Under the pieces are notes generated by a model, which was not told the DNA's origin, did no database searches, and saw only the letters and a program-made list of their open reading frames with translations. Shown here piece after piece: positions 1 to 11,762 of a stretch of DNA of 64,000 nucleotides. Within the stretch, counting starts at the first letter, position 1, and every line of letters starts with the position of its first letter. Source of the stretch: JAJDXW01 sp965223775 (GTDB lineage: Bacteria; Pseudomonadota; Gammaproteobacteria; HK1). The stretch lies in NCBI GenBank assembly GCA_965223775.1, contig OZ245021.1:3906001-3970000 (forward strand). The letters are read 5' to 3'. The translations under genes were made by a program, and so were the position numbers.

Positions 1-109
1 TCGGGGGCCTGCTGCACACGAGTTCCGTCAGGAACGTGTCACGGTAAGGCGCCAGCCAACCGGAACTCTTGGGCACCGAAGATGGTTCATGATCGAGAAT
101 TGAAGACAT
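1..109 (-). CDS. N-terminal fragment of an unidentified protein, running off the left edge
   Basis: An open frame on the minus strand starts with ATG at 107-109 and stays open to base 1, giving about 36 residues beginning MSSILDHEPSSVPKSS. The start is supported by a strong ribosome binding site just upstream on that strand (AAGGAGAGGAG, about 5 bases from the ATG). I do not recognise the family from so short a stretch. It has no obvious signal peptide or motif. It diverges from the ABC gene at 858, with an IS66 remnant between them. Confidence 0.45.
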   Translation of the reverse strand, partial: MSSILDHEPSSVPKSSGWLAPYRDTFLTELVCSRPP

Positions 110-351
110 GGGCCGCTCCTCTCCTTGCGAGGTGAATGGAGCGAGCAACCATCAACCAATCCGGCAGCCACAACCGAAATCGACGATTGCCACCAAACCG
201 ATCGAGACCGGCCGTTCGTCAAAACCGGCCGTGTGCGAAAAATCAGGAGCCTTCGATGCTCCGGATTATGCCGATAAACCGAGACCGGAAATCACTTGGA
301 TCAAAGGGTTGGGACCCGAACGCGGCATAGTCCGGTTGTCGGCACTAAACG

Positions 352-375
352 GGTTATGCCGATATCGGCATAACC
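352..375. repeat. Perfect 24-bp palindrome next to the IS66 remnant
   Basis: The two 12-base halves, centred between 363 and 364, are exact reverse complements (half-site GGTTATGCCGAT). A partial copy of the half-site (TTATGCCGATA) also occurs about 90 bases upstream near 265-276. The transposase remnant becomes recognisable right at the palindrome, so it may mark a junction or element end. What it does is unknown. Confidence 0.6.
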
Positions 376-539
376 ACCTCGAACGAACCCTTCGCCCCAT
401 TCCCATGGGAAAACGAAACTGGCTGTTCACCTCCACCGAGGTCGGCGCCCGCCGGGTGGGTATCATCCAGAGCCTGCTGGTCACCTGCCGACTGCACGGC
501 GTGGACCCCTACACCTCCCTGGTCGACGTCTGTCAAGGG
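369..539 (+). pseudogene. IS66-family transposase, C-terminal remnant
   Basis: The plus-strand frame through here reads NHLERTLRPIPMGKRNWLF, then TEVGARRVGIIQSLLVTCRL and HGVDPYTSLVDV. This is the conserved C-terminal tail of IS66 TnpC-type DDE transposases, where NHLER/NxxER carries the catalytic Glu. Everything upstream (zinc finger, most of the DDE domain) is missing, and after about 535 the frame loses similarity. It is a dead fragment fused to a palindrome on its left and cannot encode an active transposase. Its presence explains why the ABC ATPase downstream has no permease genes beside it. Confidence 0.75.
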
Positions 540-540
540 C

Positions 541-857
541 GGGGAGAAACCAGACCAAAGGGCGGAGCAAAACACTGCCACCGCGGGCGTGGGGGTGAGG
601 TGGTCCGAGGGGGTCGGGATTCGGCTTGGGGCGGCGGGAGCCGGAAACGCAGCGAGGGCGTAGCCCGACCGGAGTTTCCGGCTGACGACGGTGTGGTGAT
701 CAGCCCGCGGGGGCCGTTTTCCGCGCGCAGCCGCCGCGTACCGAGTTGCGAATGGCTCACCCGCCACGGCGAAGCCGCCTTCGCGGCTGACGGCCGGGCA
801 GCGAGCGGGTAACCTTGCGGCCATGCTCCGGCCGATCTCTCGCTGAACGACCCCGGG
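541..857. other. Non-coding or decayed spacer
   Basis: This stretch lies between the IS66 remnant and the ABC ATPase. Long open frames exist on both strands, but they are GC-driven, low-complexity and lack recognisable domains. I see no convincing promoter or terminator. It may hold the worn end of a gene lost when the IS66 element inserted. Confidence 0.4.
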
Positions 858-2486
<1,629 letters not shown>

Positions 2487-2517
2487 GGGGAAAGGGGACG
2501 AGGCCGCTCGCGCGCCG

Positions 2518-3282
2518 TCAACGATTCCACCACGGCAGATCGGAGAACGCCCGCAGGTCGATCTCATGCGTCCAGGCGGAACGATGCTGATGAGCAAGAT
2601 GGAAATAGGTGTCGGCGATTCCGGCCGGAAGGATGAGTCCGTCGTGCTCCAGTCCCCGTTCTTCGCGGAGCTTGCGGAAGGCATCGGGTCCGAGCATCTT
2701 GCCCAGGGTATCGGGTGCATCCACCATGCCATCGATGACGATGTGGACGACGTGAATTCCCTTGGCGCTGAACTCGGCGTTGAGGGTCTGGCAGAGCATG
2801 CGCCGGCCCGCCATGGCCGCTGCGTGCGAATGCTGCCCCTCGTTTCCCCGCATCGCCGCGGTGGACGCGGTCACCAGGATCGTCCCCTTGCCACGCCTCT
2901 CCATGAGCGGGCAGACGCTCACGGCCGTGCGAAACAGTCCAAAGGTCGCGAGGCGCCAACCCAACTCGAACACCTTGCCGCTCGTATTCGTGAGCGCCCG
3001 GTCGCCAATCTGAGCCCCCAGGTTGTAGACCACCACCTCGATCGGGCCGATGTTCGCTTCCACGTCGGTCACCCGGTCCTCGATGCTTTCCGGAGCAACC
3101 GCGTCCAGCAGGAACCCTGACGCACTTCCACCCTCGTCCCGAATGCCGGCGACCGATCGGCGCAGGCCCTCCTCGTCGGTGCGCCGGCACAGTACCGCGT
3201 GGTACCCCTCGCGGGCGAAGCGAATTGCGACGTTGCTGCCGATTCCGGCGCCGGCGCCGATCACGAGGCAAACTGGTTGCAT
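2518..3282 (-). CDS. SDR-family protein with a degenerate active site
   Basis: A 254-residue Rossmann-fold short-chain dehydrogenase/reductase relative. The nucleotide-binding loop GAGAGIG is at 9-15 and the NLGA equivalent of NNAG at about 87-90. The active-site Ser is plausible at 140, but the YxxxK catalytic pair is replaced by H153 and M157 in the segment HSHAAAMAG. The protein may therefore bind NAD(P) without classical SDR catalysis, or use an atypical mechanism. It converges on the ABC ATPase gene, ending 31 bases from it, and seems to be transcribed alone. The start ATG at 3282 gives the standard N-terminus for the fold. Confidence 0.75.
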   Translation of the reverse strand: MQPVCLVIGAGAGIGSNVAIRFAREGYHAVLCRRTDEEGLRRSVAGIRDEGGSASGFLLDAVAPESIEDRVTDVEANIGPIEVVVYNLGAQIGDRALTNTSGKVFELGWRLATFGLFRTAVSVCPLMERRGKGTILVTASTAAMRGNEGQHSHAAAMAGRRMLCQTLNAEFSAKGIHVVHIVIDGMVDAPDTLGKMLGPDAFRKLREERGLEHDGLILPAGIADTYFHLAHQHRSAWTHEIDLRAFSDLPWWNR

Positions 3283-3571
3283 GGAACTACGACTCCCGAT
3301 GAGTGCATGAATGGGCGAACGTCCGACACGGCATGCCGCTCACTGCGGCCCCGCGTTCAGCCGATTCGCGCGAAGATTAGGGATGGCGTTGCGCGCCATT
3401 CCCCGACCATTTTCGTTCCGGGGCGGAGCGATTGTAGAGCTGGAAGTCGGTCGAGACCGTGCACCGCCCCTCGTGCGAAGCGCAGCGGGGCCAACCAGGC
3501 GCTCTCGCCGGCGCGAGCCGGTCCGGCAGGTCCGGAAATGGCCGCCCGCTCCATGCCGCGGTTGCACCCGG

Positions 3572-4141
3572 TCAGGTCGACCTGAGCTTGAGCTTCGCGC
3601 GCAGGCGCACGACGTGGTATCGGGCCGCGAGCGCGCGCGGATGCACTTGCAGCGTCGCCTCGAAGGCCCGAAGCGCGCCGAGCTCGTCTCCCTTGGCGAG
3701 GTTGATGAGCCCGAGTCCCGACAGCGCGCCGAAGTGGCGCGGCTCGAGGGCGAGGGTACGCTCGACGTCCCGGATCGAGGCGTCGAGCTCGCCCGCGAGG
3801 TAGTAGGCGGTCGCCCGCTTGTTCCAGCCCTCGGCGAACTCGGGCGCCAGATCCACGATTCGGCCGAATGTCGCGATGGATTCGCGCAGGCGCCCGCCGC
3901 CCATCTCGTCGATGCCCGTCTCCATCAGGCGGTCGACGTCCTCGCGGCCGCTCTCGTGCCAGATCGCCCAGATGAACCGCTCGGCGTATCCGATCCGATC
4001 CGGCGTGCTTGCGTGTCGCAGGATCTCGAACAGGGGAGGAAGGCGGGAATCGGTCTGATCCGCTGCCGCGGGCGCCGGCAGCAGGAGGAACGCGAGGCCC
4101 GCCATCCATCCGCAGTGTGGCTTCCCGTAACGTGATTTCAT
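3572..4141 (-). CDS. Exported tetratricopeptide-repeat protein
   Basis: A 189-residue protein whose start at 4141 is favoured by GGAGGG eight bases upstream and by the signal peptide that follows (MKSRYGKPHCGWMAG, then a hydrophobic stretch ending APAAA at about 27). The mature part has TPR-like helix pairs, with motifs such as GWNKRATAYYLAGELDASI and LSGLGLINLAKGDELGALRAFEATL (given here only in part), probably three repeats. TPRs mediate protein-protein contacts, probably in the periplasm here. The gene diverges from sufB across about 270 bases. The frame stays open upstream of 4141, but that extension is Arg/Gly-rich and unlike a real N-terminus. Function is unknown. Confidence 0.75.
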   Translation of the reverse strand: MKSRYGKPHCGWMAGLAFLLLPAPAAADQTDSRLPPLFEILRHASTPDRIGYAERFIWAIWHESGREDVDRLMETGIDEMGGGRLRESIATFGRIVDLAPEFAEGWNKRATAYYLAGELDASIRDVERTLALEPRHFGALSGLGLINLAKGDELGALRAFEATLQVHPRALAARYHVVRLRAKLKLRST

Positions 4142-4338
4142 GGGTTGGACCCTCCATCGATCAGGGAGCACGGGGGCGAGAGTAGGACGGTTTCGACCCG
4201 CACGCCACCCGGCGGCGGCGCGGTACTCTAGAGCCCCGGCGGATCGAGGCCGCTCCGGCGTTCCGCGACGGGCGCCCCCGGTGCGTGGGAGCCCTGTTCT
4301 CCACGGCCCCGCGGCGCGGCCGCATCGGCCCGGATCCA

Positions 4339-4367
4339 TTGACCGCGGCGGGCGAAATCCCTATTAT
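4339..4367 (+). promoter_or_regulatory. Predicted sigma70 promoter of the suf operon
   Basis: A -35 box TTGACC (4339-4344) and a -10 box TATTAT (4362-4367) are separated by exactly 17 bases. Each matches the consensus at five of six positions. This puts the transcription start near 4374, about 36 bases before the sufB ATG. It stands out because the surrounding DNA is very GC-rich. Confidence 0.65.
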
Positions 4368-4389
4368 TCCGACTATTCCAGTCAGGTTT
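4365..4389 (+). promoter_or_regulatory. Type-1 IscR-like operator overlapping the suf promoter
   Basis: The core CCGACTATTCCAGTCAGG fits the known [2Fe-2S]-IscR (type 1) consensus, with YYGACTRWWWYAGTCRRS at its centre, at all but one core position. The outer arms fit poorly. It overlaps the -10 box and the predicted start site, the position expected for repression by holo-IscR. No IscR/Rrf2 gene lies in this window, so the regulator would act from elsewhere. The call is by consensus only. Confidence 0.55.
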
Positions 4390-4409
4390 CAGGGCAGGCA
4401 GCCGGTCGC

Positions 4410-5882
<1,473 letters not shown>

Positions 5883-5967
5883 ACCCCGGGCGCGGCCGTC
5901 GCGTCACGCCTCACCCGAACCGCACTTCACCCCGCACCCCATCAGTCCCGCCGCCACCGAGCTGCCC

Positions 5968-6732
5968 ATGTCCTCACCCCTGCTTGAAATCTCCGGTCTG
6001 CACGTCTCCGTGGGCGGCGATCCCATCCTGAACGGAGTGGACCTCTCGGTCCGGCCGGGAGAAGTGCACGCCGTCATGGGGCCGAACGGCTCGGGCAAGA
6101 GCAGCCTGTGCCACGTGCTGGCCGGGCACGACGGCTACGAGGTGACGGCCGGGGGGGTGTCATACCTCGGCGAGGACCTCCTCGCCCTCGAGCCCGACGA
6201 GCGCGCCCAGCGGGGTCTGTTCCTCGCGTTCCAGTACCCGGTGGAGATCCCGGGCGTCAACAACGCGTACTTCCTCAAGGCGGCGGTCAACGCGGTACGG
6301 CGGGCGCGCGGCGACGAGGAGCTCGACGCGATCGATTTCATGCAGATCATGCGCGAGAAGGTGAAGCTCGTGGACATGGACGAGGCGCTGCTGCGCCGGC
6401 CCCTCAACGAGGGTTTCTCCGGCGGGGAGAAGAAGCGCAACGAGATCCTCCAGATGATGCTCCTCGACCCGCGCCTCGCGATCCTCGACGAGACCGATTC
6501 GGGCCTCGACATCGACGCCCTGCGGATCGTCGCGGACGGGGTCAACGCGCTCCGCGGCGCGGACCGGGCCTTCGTCGTCGTCACCCACCACGAACGGTTC
6601 CTGGAGTACGTCGTCCCGGATCGCGTACATGTCCTGTACGAGGGACGGATTGCGCGGTCGGGCGGCCGAACCCTCGCCCGGGAGCTCGAAGAAAGGGGCT
6701 ACGGCCACCTGCGGGAGGAGGCCGCCGCCTGA
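5968..6732 (+). CDS. sufC: Fe-S assembly ATPase SufC
   Basis: A 254-residue ABC-type ATPase that dimerises on SufB/SufD and drives cluster assembly. Walker A GPNGSGKS is at 38-45, the signature FSGGEKKRNEI follows, and Walker B is LAILDETDSGLD, all hallmarks that set SufC apart from transporters. It follows sufB by 85 bases. Its stop codon overlaps the sufD start in a TGATG junction, which suggests translational coupling. Confidence 0.96.
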   Translation: MSSPLLEISGLHVSVGGDPILNGVDLSVRPGEVHAVMGPNGSGKSSLCHVLAGHDGYEVTAGGVSYLGEDLLALEPDERAQRGLFLAFQYPVEIPGVNNAYFLKAAVNAVRRARGDEELDAIDFMQIMREKVKLVDMDEALLRRPLNEGFSGGEKKRNEILQMMLLDPRLAILDETDSGLDIDALRIVADGVNALRGADRAFVVVTHHERFLEYVVPDRVHVLYEGRIARSGGRTLARELEERGYGHLREEAAA

Positions 6733-8099
6733 TGCCCGCCGCCGTGGAGCACTACCGGCGGGAGTGGAGCGAGGCGCATGGAGCCTTGCCGGGGGCCCGC
6801 GTCGGCTGGGTCGATCGGGTGCGGCGCGAGGCCCTCGACCGGTTCTGCGAGCGGGGCTTTCCCACTCCACGGGACGAAGACTGGAAGTACACGAGCGTTC
6901 GGCCGATCGAGCGCCGGGCCTTTCGCCTCCACCCGAACGGCGGCGAAGAGGCGGCGGGCCGCGCGGAACGGGCCGCGCCGGCGGGGCGCCTGGAGGGGCT
7001 CGAACGCGCTGCCGGTCTCGTCTTCGTGAACGGGCGGATTGTCGCTCGGCACCTGGACCGGGACGGCAAGCTGCCGGACGGGGTCCACATCGAGTCCCTC
7101 GCCCGCGTGCTGGAGTCCGACCCGGAGCGAGTGGAACCCCACCTCTCCGACACCGAGGACAACAATGCATTCGCCGCCCTCAACCGCGCCTTCCTCGGCG
7201 ACGGGGCGGTGATATCGATTGCGCGCGGCGTCCGGATCGAGCGACCGATCGAGCTCGTGTTCGTTGCACGGGGAGAGTCCGACATCGCGAGTCATCCGAT
7301 CGTCCTCGTCCTTGCGGAGGAGGAAGCGCAGGCCACCGTCATCGAACACCACCTCGGCGCGGGCGCGGGGGCGAAGCTCGCGAATCCGTTTACCCGCATC
7401 GTGGTCGGCGAGCGCGCGGAGGTCGAGCACCATCTCCTCCTCGAAGAGGACGACGCCACCTGGCATACCGGGTACATCGAGGCGCGGGTCGCCTCCGGGG
7501 GGCAGTTCGGGTCGAACGCCGTGCAGCTCGGCGGACGGCTCGTGCGGTACGGGATCGACGTCTCTCTCGACGGCATCGGGGCGTCGGTCGCCCTGAACGG
7601 CCTCTACGTCGCGCGCGGGCGCCAACACGTCGACTTCCACACCCGGATAGACCACCGCGAGCCGGGCGGGACCAGCGAGCAGGTCTACAAGGGGCTCCTC
7701 GACGGACACGGTCGAGGCGTGTTCAACGGGCGGGTGCTGGTCCACCGCGACGCGCAGCAATCCGACGCGAGCCAGAGCAACCACAATCTCCTGCTGTCGC
7801 CGGACGCGGAGATCGACACCAAGCCGCAGCTCGAGATCTTCGCCGACGACGTGAAGTGCAGCCATGGCGCGACCGTGGGACAGCTCGACGAGCGCGCGAT
7901 CCACTACGTGCGCTCCCGCGGGCTCGGGGAGGAAGCGGCGCGCGCGCTTCTCACCTTCGGGTTCGCGGAAGACATCCTCGCCCGGATGGGCGAGCCGGCC
8001 GTTCGGCGGCACGTCGAGCGAGGGCTGGTGGGCGCCCTCCCCGCCCTCGCCGAGCTGCCGGCGATGGACTGGGCGGAAGGCCTCGCGGCCGCCATCTGA
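6732..8099 (+). CDS. sufD: Fe-S assembly protein SufD
   Basis: A 455-residue SufD, paralogue and partner of SufB in the SufBC2D scaffold, needed for iron acquisition. The start ATG at 6732 shares a base with the sufC stop. Characteristic pieces are FPTPRDEDWKYTSVRPI near the N-terminus, DNNAFAALNRAF, and the C-terminal DDVKCSHGATVGQLDE and YVRSRGLGEEAARALLTFGF. The frame is open far upstream inside sufC, but that reading is not SufD-like. Confidence 0.95.
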   Translation: MPAAVEHYRREWSEAHGALPGARVGWVDRVRREALDRFCERGFPTPRDEDWKYTSVRPIERRAFRLHPNGGEEAAGRAERAAPAGRLEGLERAAGLVFVNGRIVARHLDRDGKLPDGVHIESLARVLESDPERVEPHLSDTEDNNAFAALNRAFLGDGAVISIARGVRIERPIELVFVARGESDIASHPIVLVLAEEEAQATVIEHHLGAGAGAKLANPFTRIVVGERAEVEHHLLLEEDDATWHTGYIEARVASGGQFGSNAVQLGGRLVRYGIDVSLDGIGASVALNGLYVARGRQHVDFHTRIDHREPGGTSEQVYKGLLDGHGRGVFNGRVLVHRDAQQSDASQSNHNLLLSPDAEIDTKPQLEIFADDVKCSHGATVGQLDERAIHYVRSRGLGEEAARALLTFGFAEDILARMGEPAVRRHVERGLVGALPALAELPAMDWAEGLAAAI

Positions 8100-8238
8100 G
8101 ACCGGGACCGATGGCGGAGCACCCGCAGCTCGGCGTTGCAGCCCCGATGGAACGAGACCCGCTCGGCCGCGAACGCGGAGAGGTCTCGTCCATGCCACCC
8201 GCAACCGTCCGCATCACCGCGCCGAGGGACCAGGGACC

Positions 8239-9501
8239 ATGAGCACCGCATCCCGGACGGACGATCCCGTCGCCGCATTCGACGTCGAGGCGATCCGGGC
8301 CGACTTTCCGGCTCTCCACCAGGAGGTCAAGGGACACCCCCTCGTCTACCTCGACAACGGCGCGACGAGCCAGAAGCCGCGCGCGGTCATCGAGGCGCTC
8401 CGAGACTACTACGAGCAGGACAACTCCAACGTCCACCGCGGCGTGCACACCCTGAGCGAGCGCGCGACCGCCGCCTACGAGGGCACCCGCGAGAAGGTCC
8501 GAAGTTTTCTCAACGCCGCGGACTCGCGCGAGATCGTCTTCGCGCGCGGCACCACCGAGGCCATCAACCTCGTGGCGAACAGCTTCGTGCGGCCGCGGCT
8601 CGCAGAGGGCGACGAGATCGTCATCTCGCACATGGAGCACCATTCGAACATCGTCCCGTGGCAGTTCCTGTGCGAGCAGACCGGGGCGAAGCTCCGGGTG
8701 GTGCCGATCGACGACGACGGCGCGCTCGAGCTCGATGCCTACCTTGCAATGCTGGGGCCGCGCACCCGCTTCGTGTCCATGACCCATGTGGCGAACTCGC
8801 TTGGCACCGTCAACCCGGTGCGGGAGATCATCGAAGCGGCCCACGCGGCGGGGGTTCCGGTAATGCTCGACGCCGCGCAGGCGGTCCCCCATCTCGCGGT
8901 CGACGTCCAGGCCCTCGACTGCGACTTTCTCGCCTTCTCCGCCCACAAGGTGCTCGGGCCGACCGGGATCGGGGCGCTCTACGGCAAGATGGAGCACCTC
9001 GAATCGATGGCGCCGTGGCAGGCGGGCGGCGACATGATCCTCGCCGTCACGTTCGAGAAGACCACCTACAACGCCGTGCCCTACCGGTTCGAGGCGGGTA
9101 CCCCGAACATCGCCGACACGATCGCGATGGGGGTCGGGCTCGACTACCTCCGGGAGCTGGGACTCGATCGGGTAGCGGCCTACGAGCACGATCTGCTTGG
9201 CTACGCCACCGAGCGGGTCGAAACGATTCCCGGGGTGCGCATCTTCGGCAACGCCCGGGAGAAGTCGAGCATCCTCTCCTTCGTGATCGAAGGGGTGCAC
9301 GCCCACGACGTGGGCACGATCCTCGACAGCGAGGGAGTCGCGGTGAGGACCGGCCACCATTGCACGATGCCGGTCATGGCCCGCTTCGACGTGCCGGCGA
9401 TGGCCCGCGCCTCGCTCGCCTTCTACAATAGCCGCGCCGACATCGACGCGCTCGCGGGGGGCATCGAGAAGGTGCGCGAGGTTTTCCGCCTGAACCGCTG
9501 A
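8239..9501 (+). CDS. sufS: Cysteine desulfurase SufS (group II)
   Basis: A 420-residue PLP enzyme that takes sulfur from cysteine to a persulfide and hands it to SufU. The PLP Lys lies in SAHKVLGPTGIGALYG, and the catalytic Cys in RTGHHCTMP, with the short loop of the group II (SufS/CsdA) type. The ATG at 8239 follows a purine-rich GAGGGACCAGGGACC. It sits 139 bases after sufD, the largest gap in the first half of the operon, and I see nothing encoded in the gap. Confidence 0.95.
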   Translation: MSTASRTDDPVAAFDVEAIRADFPALHQEVKGHPLVYLDNGATSQKPRAVIEALRDYYEQDNSNVHRGVHTLSERATAAYEGTREKVRSFLNAADSREIVFARGTTEAINLVANSFVRPRLAEGDEIVISHMEHHSNIVPWQFLCEQTGAKLRVVPIDDDGALELDAYLAMLGPRTRFVSMTHVANSLGTVNPVREIIEAAHAAGVPVMLDAAQAVPHLAVDVQALDCDFLAFSAHKVLGPTGIGALYGKMEHLESMAPWQAGGDMILAVTFEKTTYNAVPYRFEAGTPNIADTIAMGVGLDYLRELGLDRVAAYEHDLLGYATERVETIPGVRIFGNAREKSSILSFVIEGVHAHDVGTILDSEGVAVRTGHHCTMPVMARFDVPAMARASLAFYNSRADIDALAGGIEKVREVFRLNR

Positions 9502-9549
9502 GCCGCAAGGCCCGGTCCGGGGTAACGGGAGCGAGGGCTCCGAGAATCC

Positions 9550-9999
9550 GTGAACGATCTGCGAGATCTCTACGAGGAGGTAATCCTCGACCACAACCGC
9601 AGCCCGCGGAACTACGGGCGCCGTCCGGCCGAGTGCAACCGCACCGCCCACGGACACAATCCGCTCTGCGGCGATCAGGTTGAGGTATCCATGACCTTCC
9701 GGGACGGCGTGATTGAGGACATCGCGTTCAGCGGCGAGGGCTGCGCGATCTCCACCGCCTCCGCCTCCATGATGACCCAGGTGCTCAAGGGGCGGACCGA
9801 CGAGGAGGCGCGGTCGCTGTTCGGTGCGATGCACGCGGTTCTCGTGGACGACGATCCGCCGGATCTCGACCGGCTCGGCAAGCTGGGGGCGCTGCTCGGG
9901 GTGAAGGACTTCCCCATGCGCGTCAAGTGCGCCACCCTCCCCTGGCATACGATGGCGGCAGCGCTCGCGGGGCGGGGCGCGCCGGTCACGACCGAGTAG
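9550..9999 (+). CDS. sufU: Zinc-dependent sulfurtransferase SufU
   Basis: A 149-residue SufU-type protein, IscU-like in fold but acting as sulfur acceptor for SufS. The three conserved Cys are C40 (NPLCGDQ), C65 (GEGCAIS) and C127 (VKCATL), with D42 completing the zinc site. The start is GTG at 9550. It lacks the LPPVK motif that IscU uses with HscA. Finding SufU here rather than SufE is consistent with a proteobacterial SUF operon acquired or remodelled outside the E. coli pattern. Confidence 0.92.
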   Translation: MNDLRDLYEEVILDHNRSPRNYGRRPAECNRTAHGHNPLCGDQVEVSMTFRDGVIEDIAFSGEGCAISTASASMMTQVLKGRTDEEARSLFGAMHAVLVDDDPPDLDRLGKLGALLGVKDFPMRVKCATLPWHTMAAALAGRGAPVTTE

Positions 10000-10031
10000 A
10001 CCCGCGCCCGCGACAGCAGGGAGACGAGGAC

Positions 10032-10382
10032 ATGAGCCGCATCGGAGAATGGTTGGGACGGGGCGCGGGGGACGACCCCGAAGCGCTCCGCCAGCGGGTG
10101 GTGGAAGCGCTGAAGCAGGTCTACGACCCGGAGATCCCCGTCAACATCTACGACCTCGGCCTCATCTACGATCTCGCCATCGGCGACGGCGGGGCGATCG
10201 CGATCGACATGACCCTCACCACCCCGGGATGCCCGGTGGCGGAGACGTTTCCGGGAATGGTCGAATTTGAAGTGTCCAAGGTAGAGGGAGTGACCTCGGC
10301 CGCCGTCGAAATCGTATGGGACCCGCCCTGGACCCAGGACCGGATGACCGAGGCGGCGAAGCTCGAGCTCGGGCTGTGGTAG
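10032..10382 (+). CDS. sufT: SufT / MIP18-like (DUF59) Fe-S maturation factor
   Basis: A 116-residue DUF59 protein with the family core DPEIPVNIYDLGLIY and TTPGCPVAE, the Cys being the conserved functional residue. SufT proteins help mature Fe-S enzymes under high demand. The ATG at 10032 follows GGGAGACGAGG. Its place 32 bases after sufU puts it in the same operon. Confidence 0.9.
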   Translation: MSRIGEWLGRGAGDDPEALRQRVVEALKQVYDPEIPVNIYDLGLIYDLAIGDGGAIAIDMTLTTPGCPVAETFPGMVEFEVSKVEGVTSAAVEIVWDPPWTQDRMTEAAKLELGLW

Positions 10383-10508
10383 CAGTGCCTGCCGGCCTCC
10401 CCCTACCTCTCGGCCGCGCCGCCGTCGCCGACAGTTGCGCCTGCTCCGGATTCGACGGCGGCCCGTGGTAACGCTCGCCGGCCTCCGCCGCCTCGGGAGT
10501 CCGGGACG

Positions 10509-10829
10509 ATGAGCGGCTGGACCGACGTCGCCTCCGCCGCCGAGCTTCCGCCCGGCGAATGGCGCGCCGTCGAGATCGACGACACCGTCATCGCGGTATT
10601 CAACATCGACGGCGCGTACCACGCCGTCGAGAACCTGTGCACCCACGACTACGCCGAGCTCACCGACGGCGAGGTCTGCGGCGACGTCATCACCTGCCCC
10701 CTGCACGGCGCCGAATTCAACCTGCGCACCGGCGAGGTGCTCACCCCTCCCGCCTACGAGCCCCTCCCGACCTTCCCCGTCCGCGTCCACGACGGCACCG
10801 TCCAGGTCCGCGACCCCCGCTGGGACTGA
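10509..10829 (+). CDS. Rieske [2Fe-2S] ferredoxin-like protein
   Basis: A 106-residue soluble Rieske protein. The cluster ligands are in CTHDYAELTD (Cys, His) and CPLHGAEFNL (Cys, His). Length and sequence match ferredoxin subunits of non-haem iron oxygenases and the stand-alone Rieske proteins often found at the end of suf operons. It has no signal peptide or membrane anchor, so it is probably cytosolic. A role as electron donor or as a cluster recipient of the SUF machinery is inferred from position only. Confidence 0.9.
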   Translation: MSGWTDVASAAELPPGEWRAVEIDDTVIAVFNIDGAYHAVENLCTHDYAELTDGEVCGDVITCPLHGAEFNLRTGEVLTPPAYEPLPTFPVRVHDGTVQVRDPRWD

Positions 10830-10936
10830 TCCGCCTCCACCCCCGCACGCCGCCCGCAGCTCGGGACCGCCGGAACTCACTTCATAGGTGTGCGATTCGC
10901 AACTGCACAGCAGGAAGGGCGTCTCCGGAGCGACTC

Positions 10937-11056
10937 CTATGCGCGGCCCAAAGCTCGCCGAGCATGTTCGCGAAGCACGCGGTTGATCTCGGTCTGGTAG
11001 CCCCGGCCGTCGGAGGCATTGGCTCTGAACCGTGCCACCAAATCGGCATCCAACAT
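10937..11056 (-). pseudogene. BrnA-like antitoxin, C-terminal fragment
   Basis: Too short for usual gene calling: 39 residues from the ATG at 11056 reading MLDADLVARFRANASD, then GRGYQTEINRVLREHARR. This is the ribbon-helix-helix C-terminal pattern of BrnA-type antitoxins (RLDADVxxxF...GxGYQTxINxVLR). In-frame sequence continues upstream of the ATG to about 11130 (FLNFFTNCR) without a better start. No BrnT toxin gene is visible nearby. It is probably a decayed toxin-antitoxin module, although a small functional protein cannot be excluded. The rest of 10830-11209 shows no other gene. Confidence 0.45.
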
Positions 11057-11209
11057 ACGGCAGTTGGTGAAAAAGTTCAGGAAGAACGTTGCGCCTGTCT
11101 TGCGCGCAAGTCCGTTTCGCGCAACTTGCGGCGCTTTCGCGCAACCATTGCGGCGCGAAAGCGAGGCGGGGGTGCGCGAGACCCCGAGATTCGGAGCGGC
11201 GAGGGCGCG

Positions 11210-11641
11210 TCAGGAGGTATGGGGGTCTTCTTCCTCGTCCAGACGCAGAGAAGCGGAGTTCATGCAGTAGCGGAGCCCGGTGGGGGCGGGACCGTCCGGA
11301 AAGAGGTGGCCGAGGTGGGCGTCGCACACGCTGCACAGCACCTCGGTCCGGCGCATGAAGAAGGCCCGGTCCTCCTCGGTGCGGACGTTGTCCTCGTCCG
11401 CGGGCGCCGAGAAGCTCGGCCACCCGGTGCCGGAATCGAACTTGGCGGCCGAATCGAAGAGCGGGGTTCCGCAGCACACGCACCGGTAGGTGCCGGGGGT
11501 CTTGGTGTCGTGGTACTCCCCGGTGAACGCGCGCTCCGTCCCCTTCTCGCGGCATACGTGAAACTGGAGGGGGGTGAGCTGCGCGCGCCACTCCGCATCG
11601 CTCTTGGCCACCCGTGCCTTCTTCTCCGCCGCTTCGCTCAT
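11210..11641 (-). CDS. msrB: Peptide-methionine (R)-S-oxide reductase MsrB
   Basis: A 143-residue cytosolic repair enzyme that reduces methionine-R-sulfoxide. The catalytic Cys is C126 in RYCMNSASL. The structural zinc is held by C54/C57 and C103/C106. The family motif GTGWPSF is present. The start at 11641 is chosen for its GGAG ribosome site and because homologues begin near here; the frame continues upstream into Arg-rich sequence. It lies 121 bases downstream of the fumarase on the same strand. Confidence 0.95.
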   Translation of the reverse strand: MSEAAEKKARVAKSDAEWRAQLTPLQFHVCREKGTERAFTGEYHDTKTPGTYRCVCCGTPLFDSAAKFDSGTGWPSFSAPADEDNVRTEEDRAFFMRRTEVLCSVCDAHLGHLFPDGPAPTGLRYCMNSASLRLDEEEDPHTS

Positions 11642-11762
11642 CGTCGCTCTCCTTCTCCGGAAACCGGCCGGCGTGAATCCACGCCTGTCCGACGCCATTG
11701 CAATCCGATCCGTCCTTTCGGCGCTCGTGCGTTCCTGGCCTGACCTCGGCACGCGGCCCGGT

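Noticed and set aside
7951..9948. 665-codon minus-strand open frame opposite sufS/sufU
   Set aside because: Compositional shadow of clearly real suf genes.
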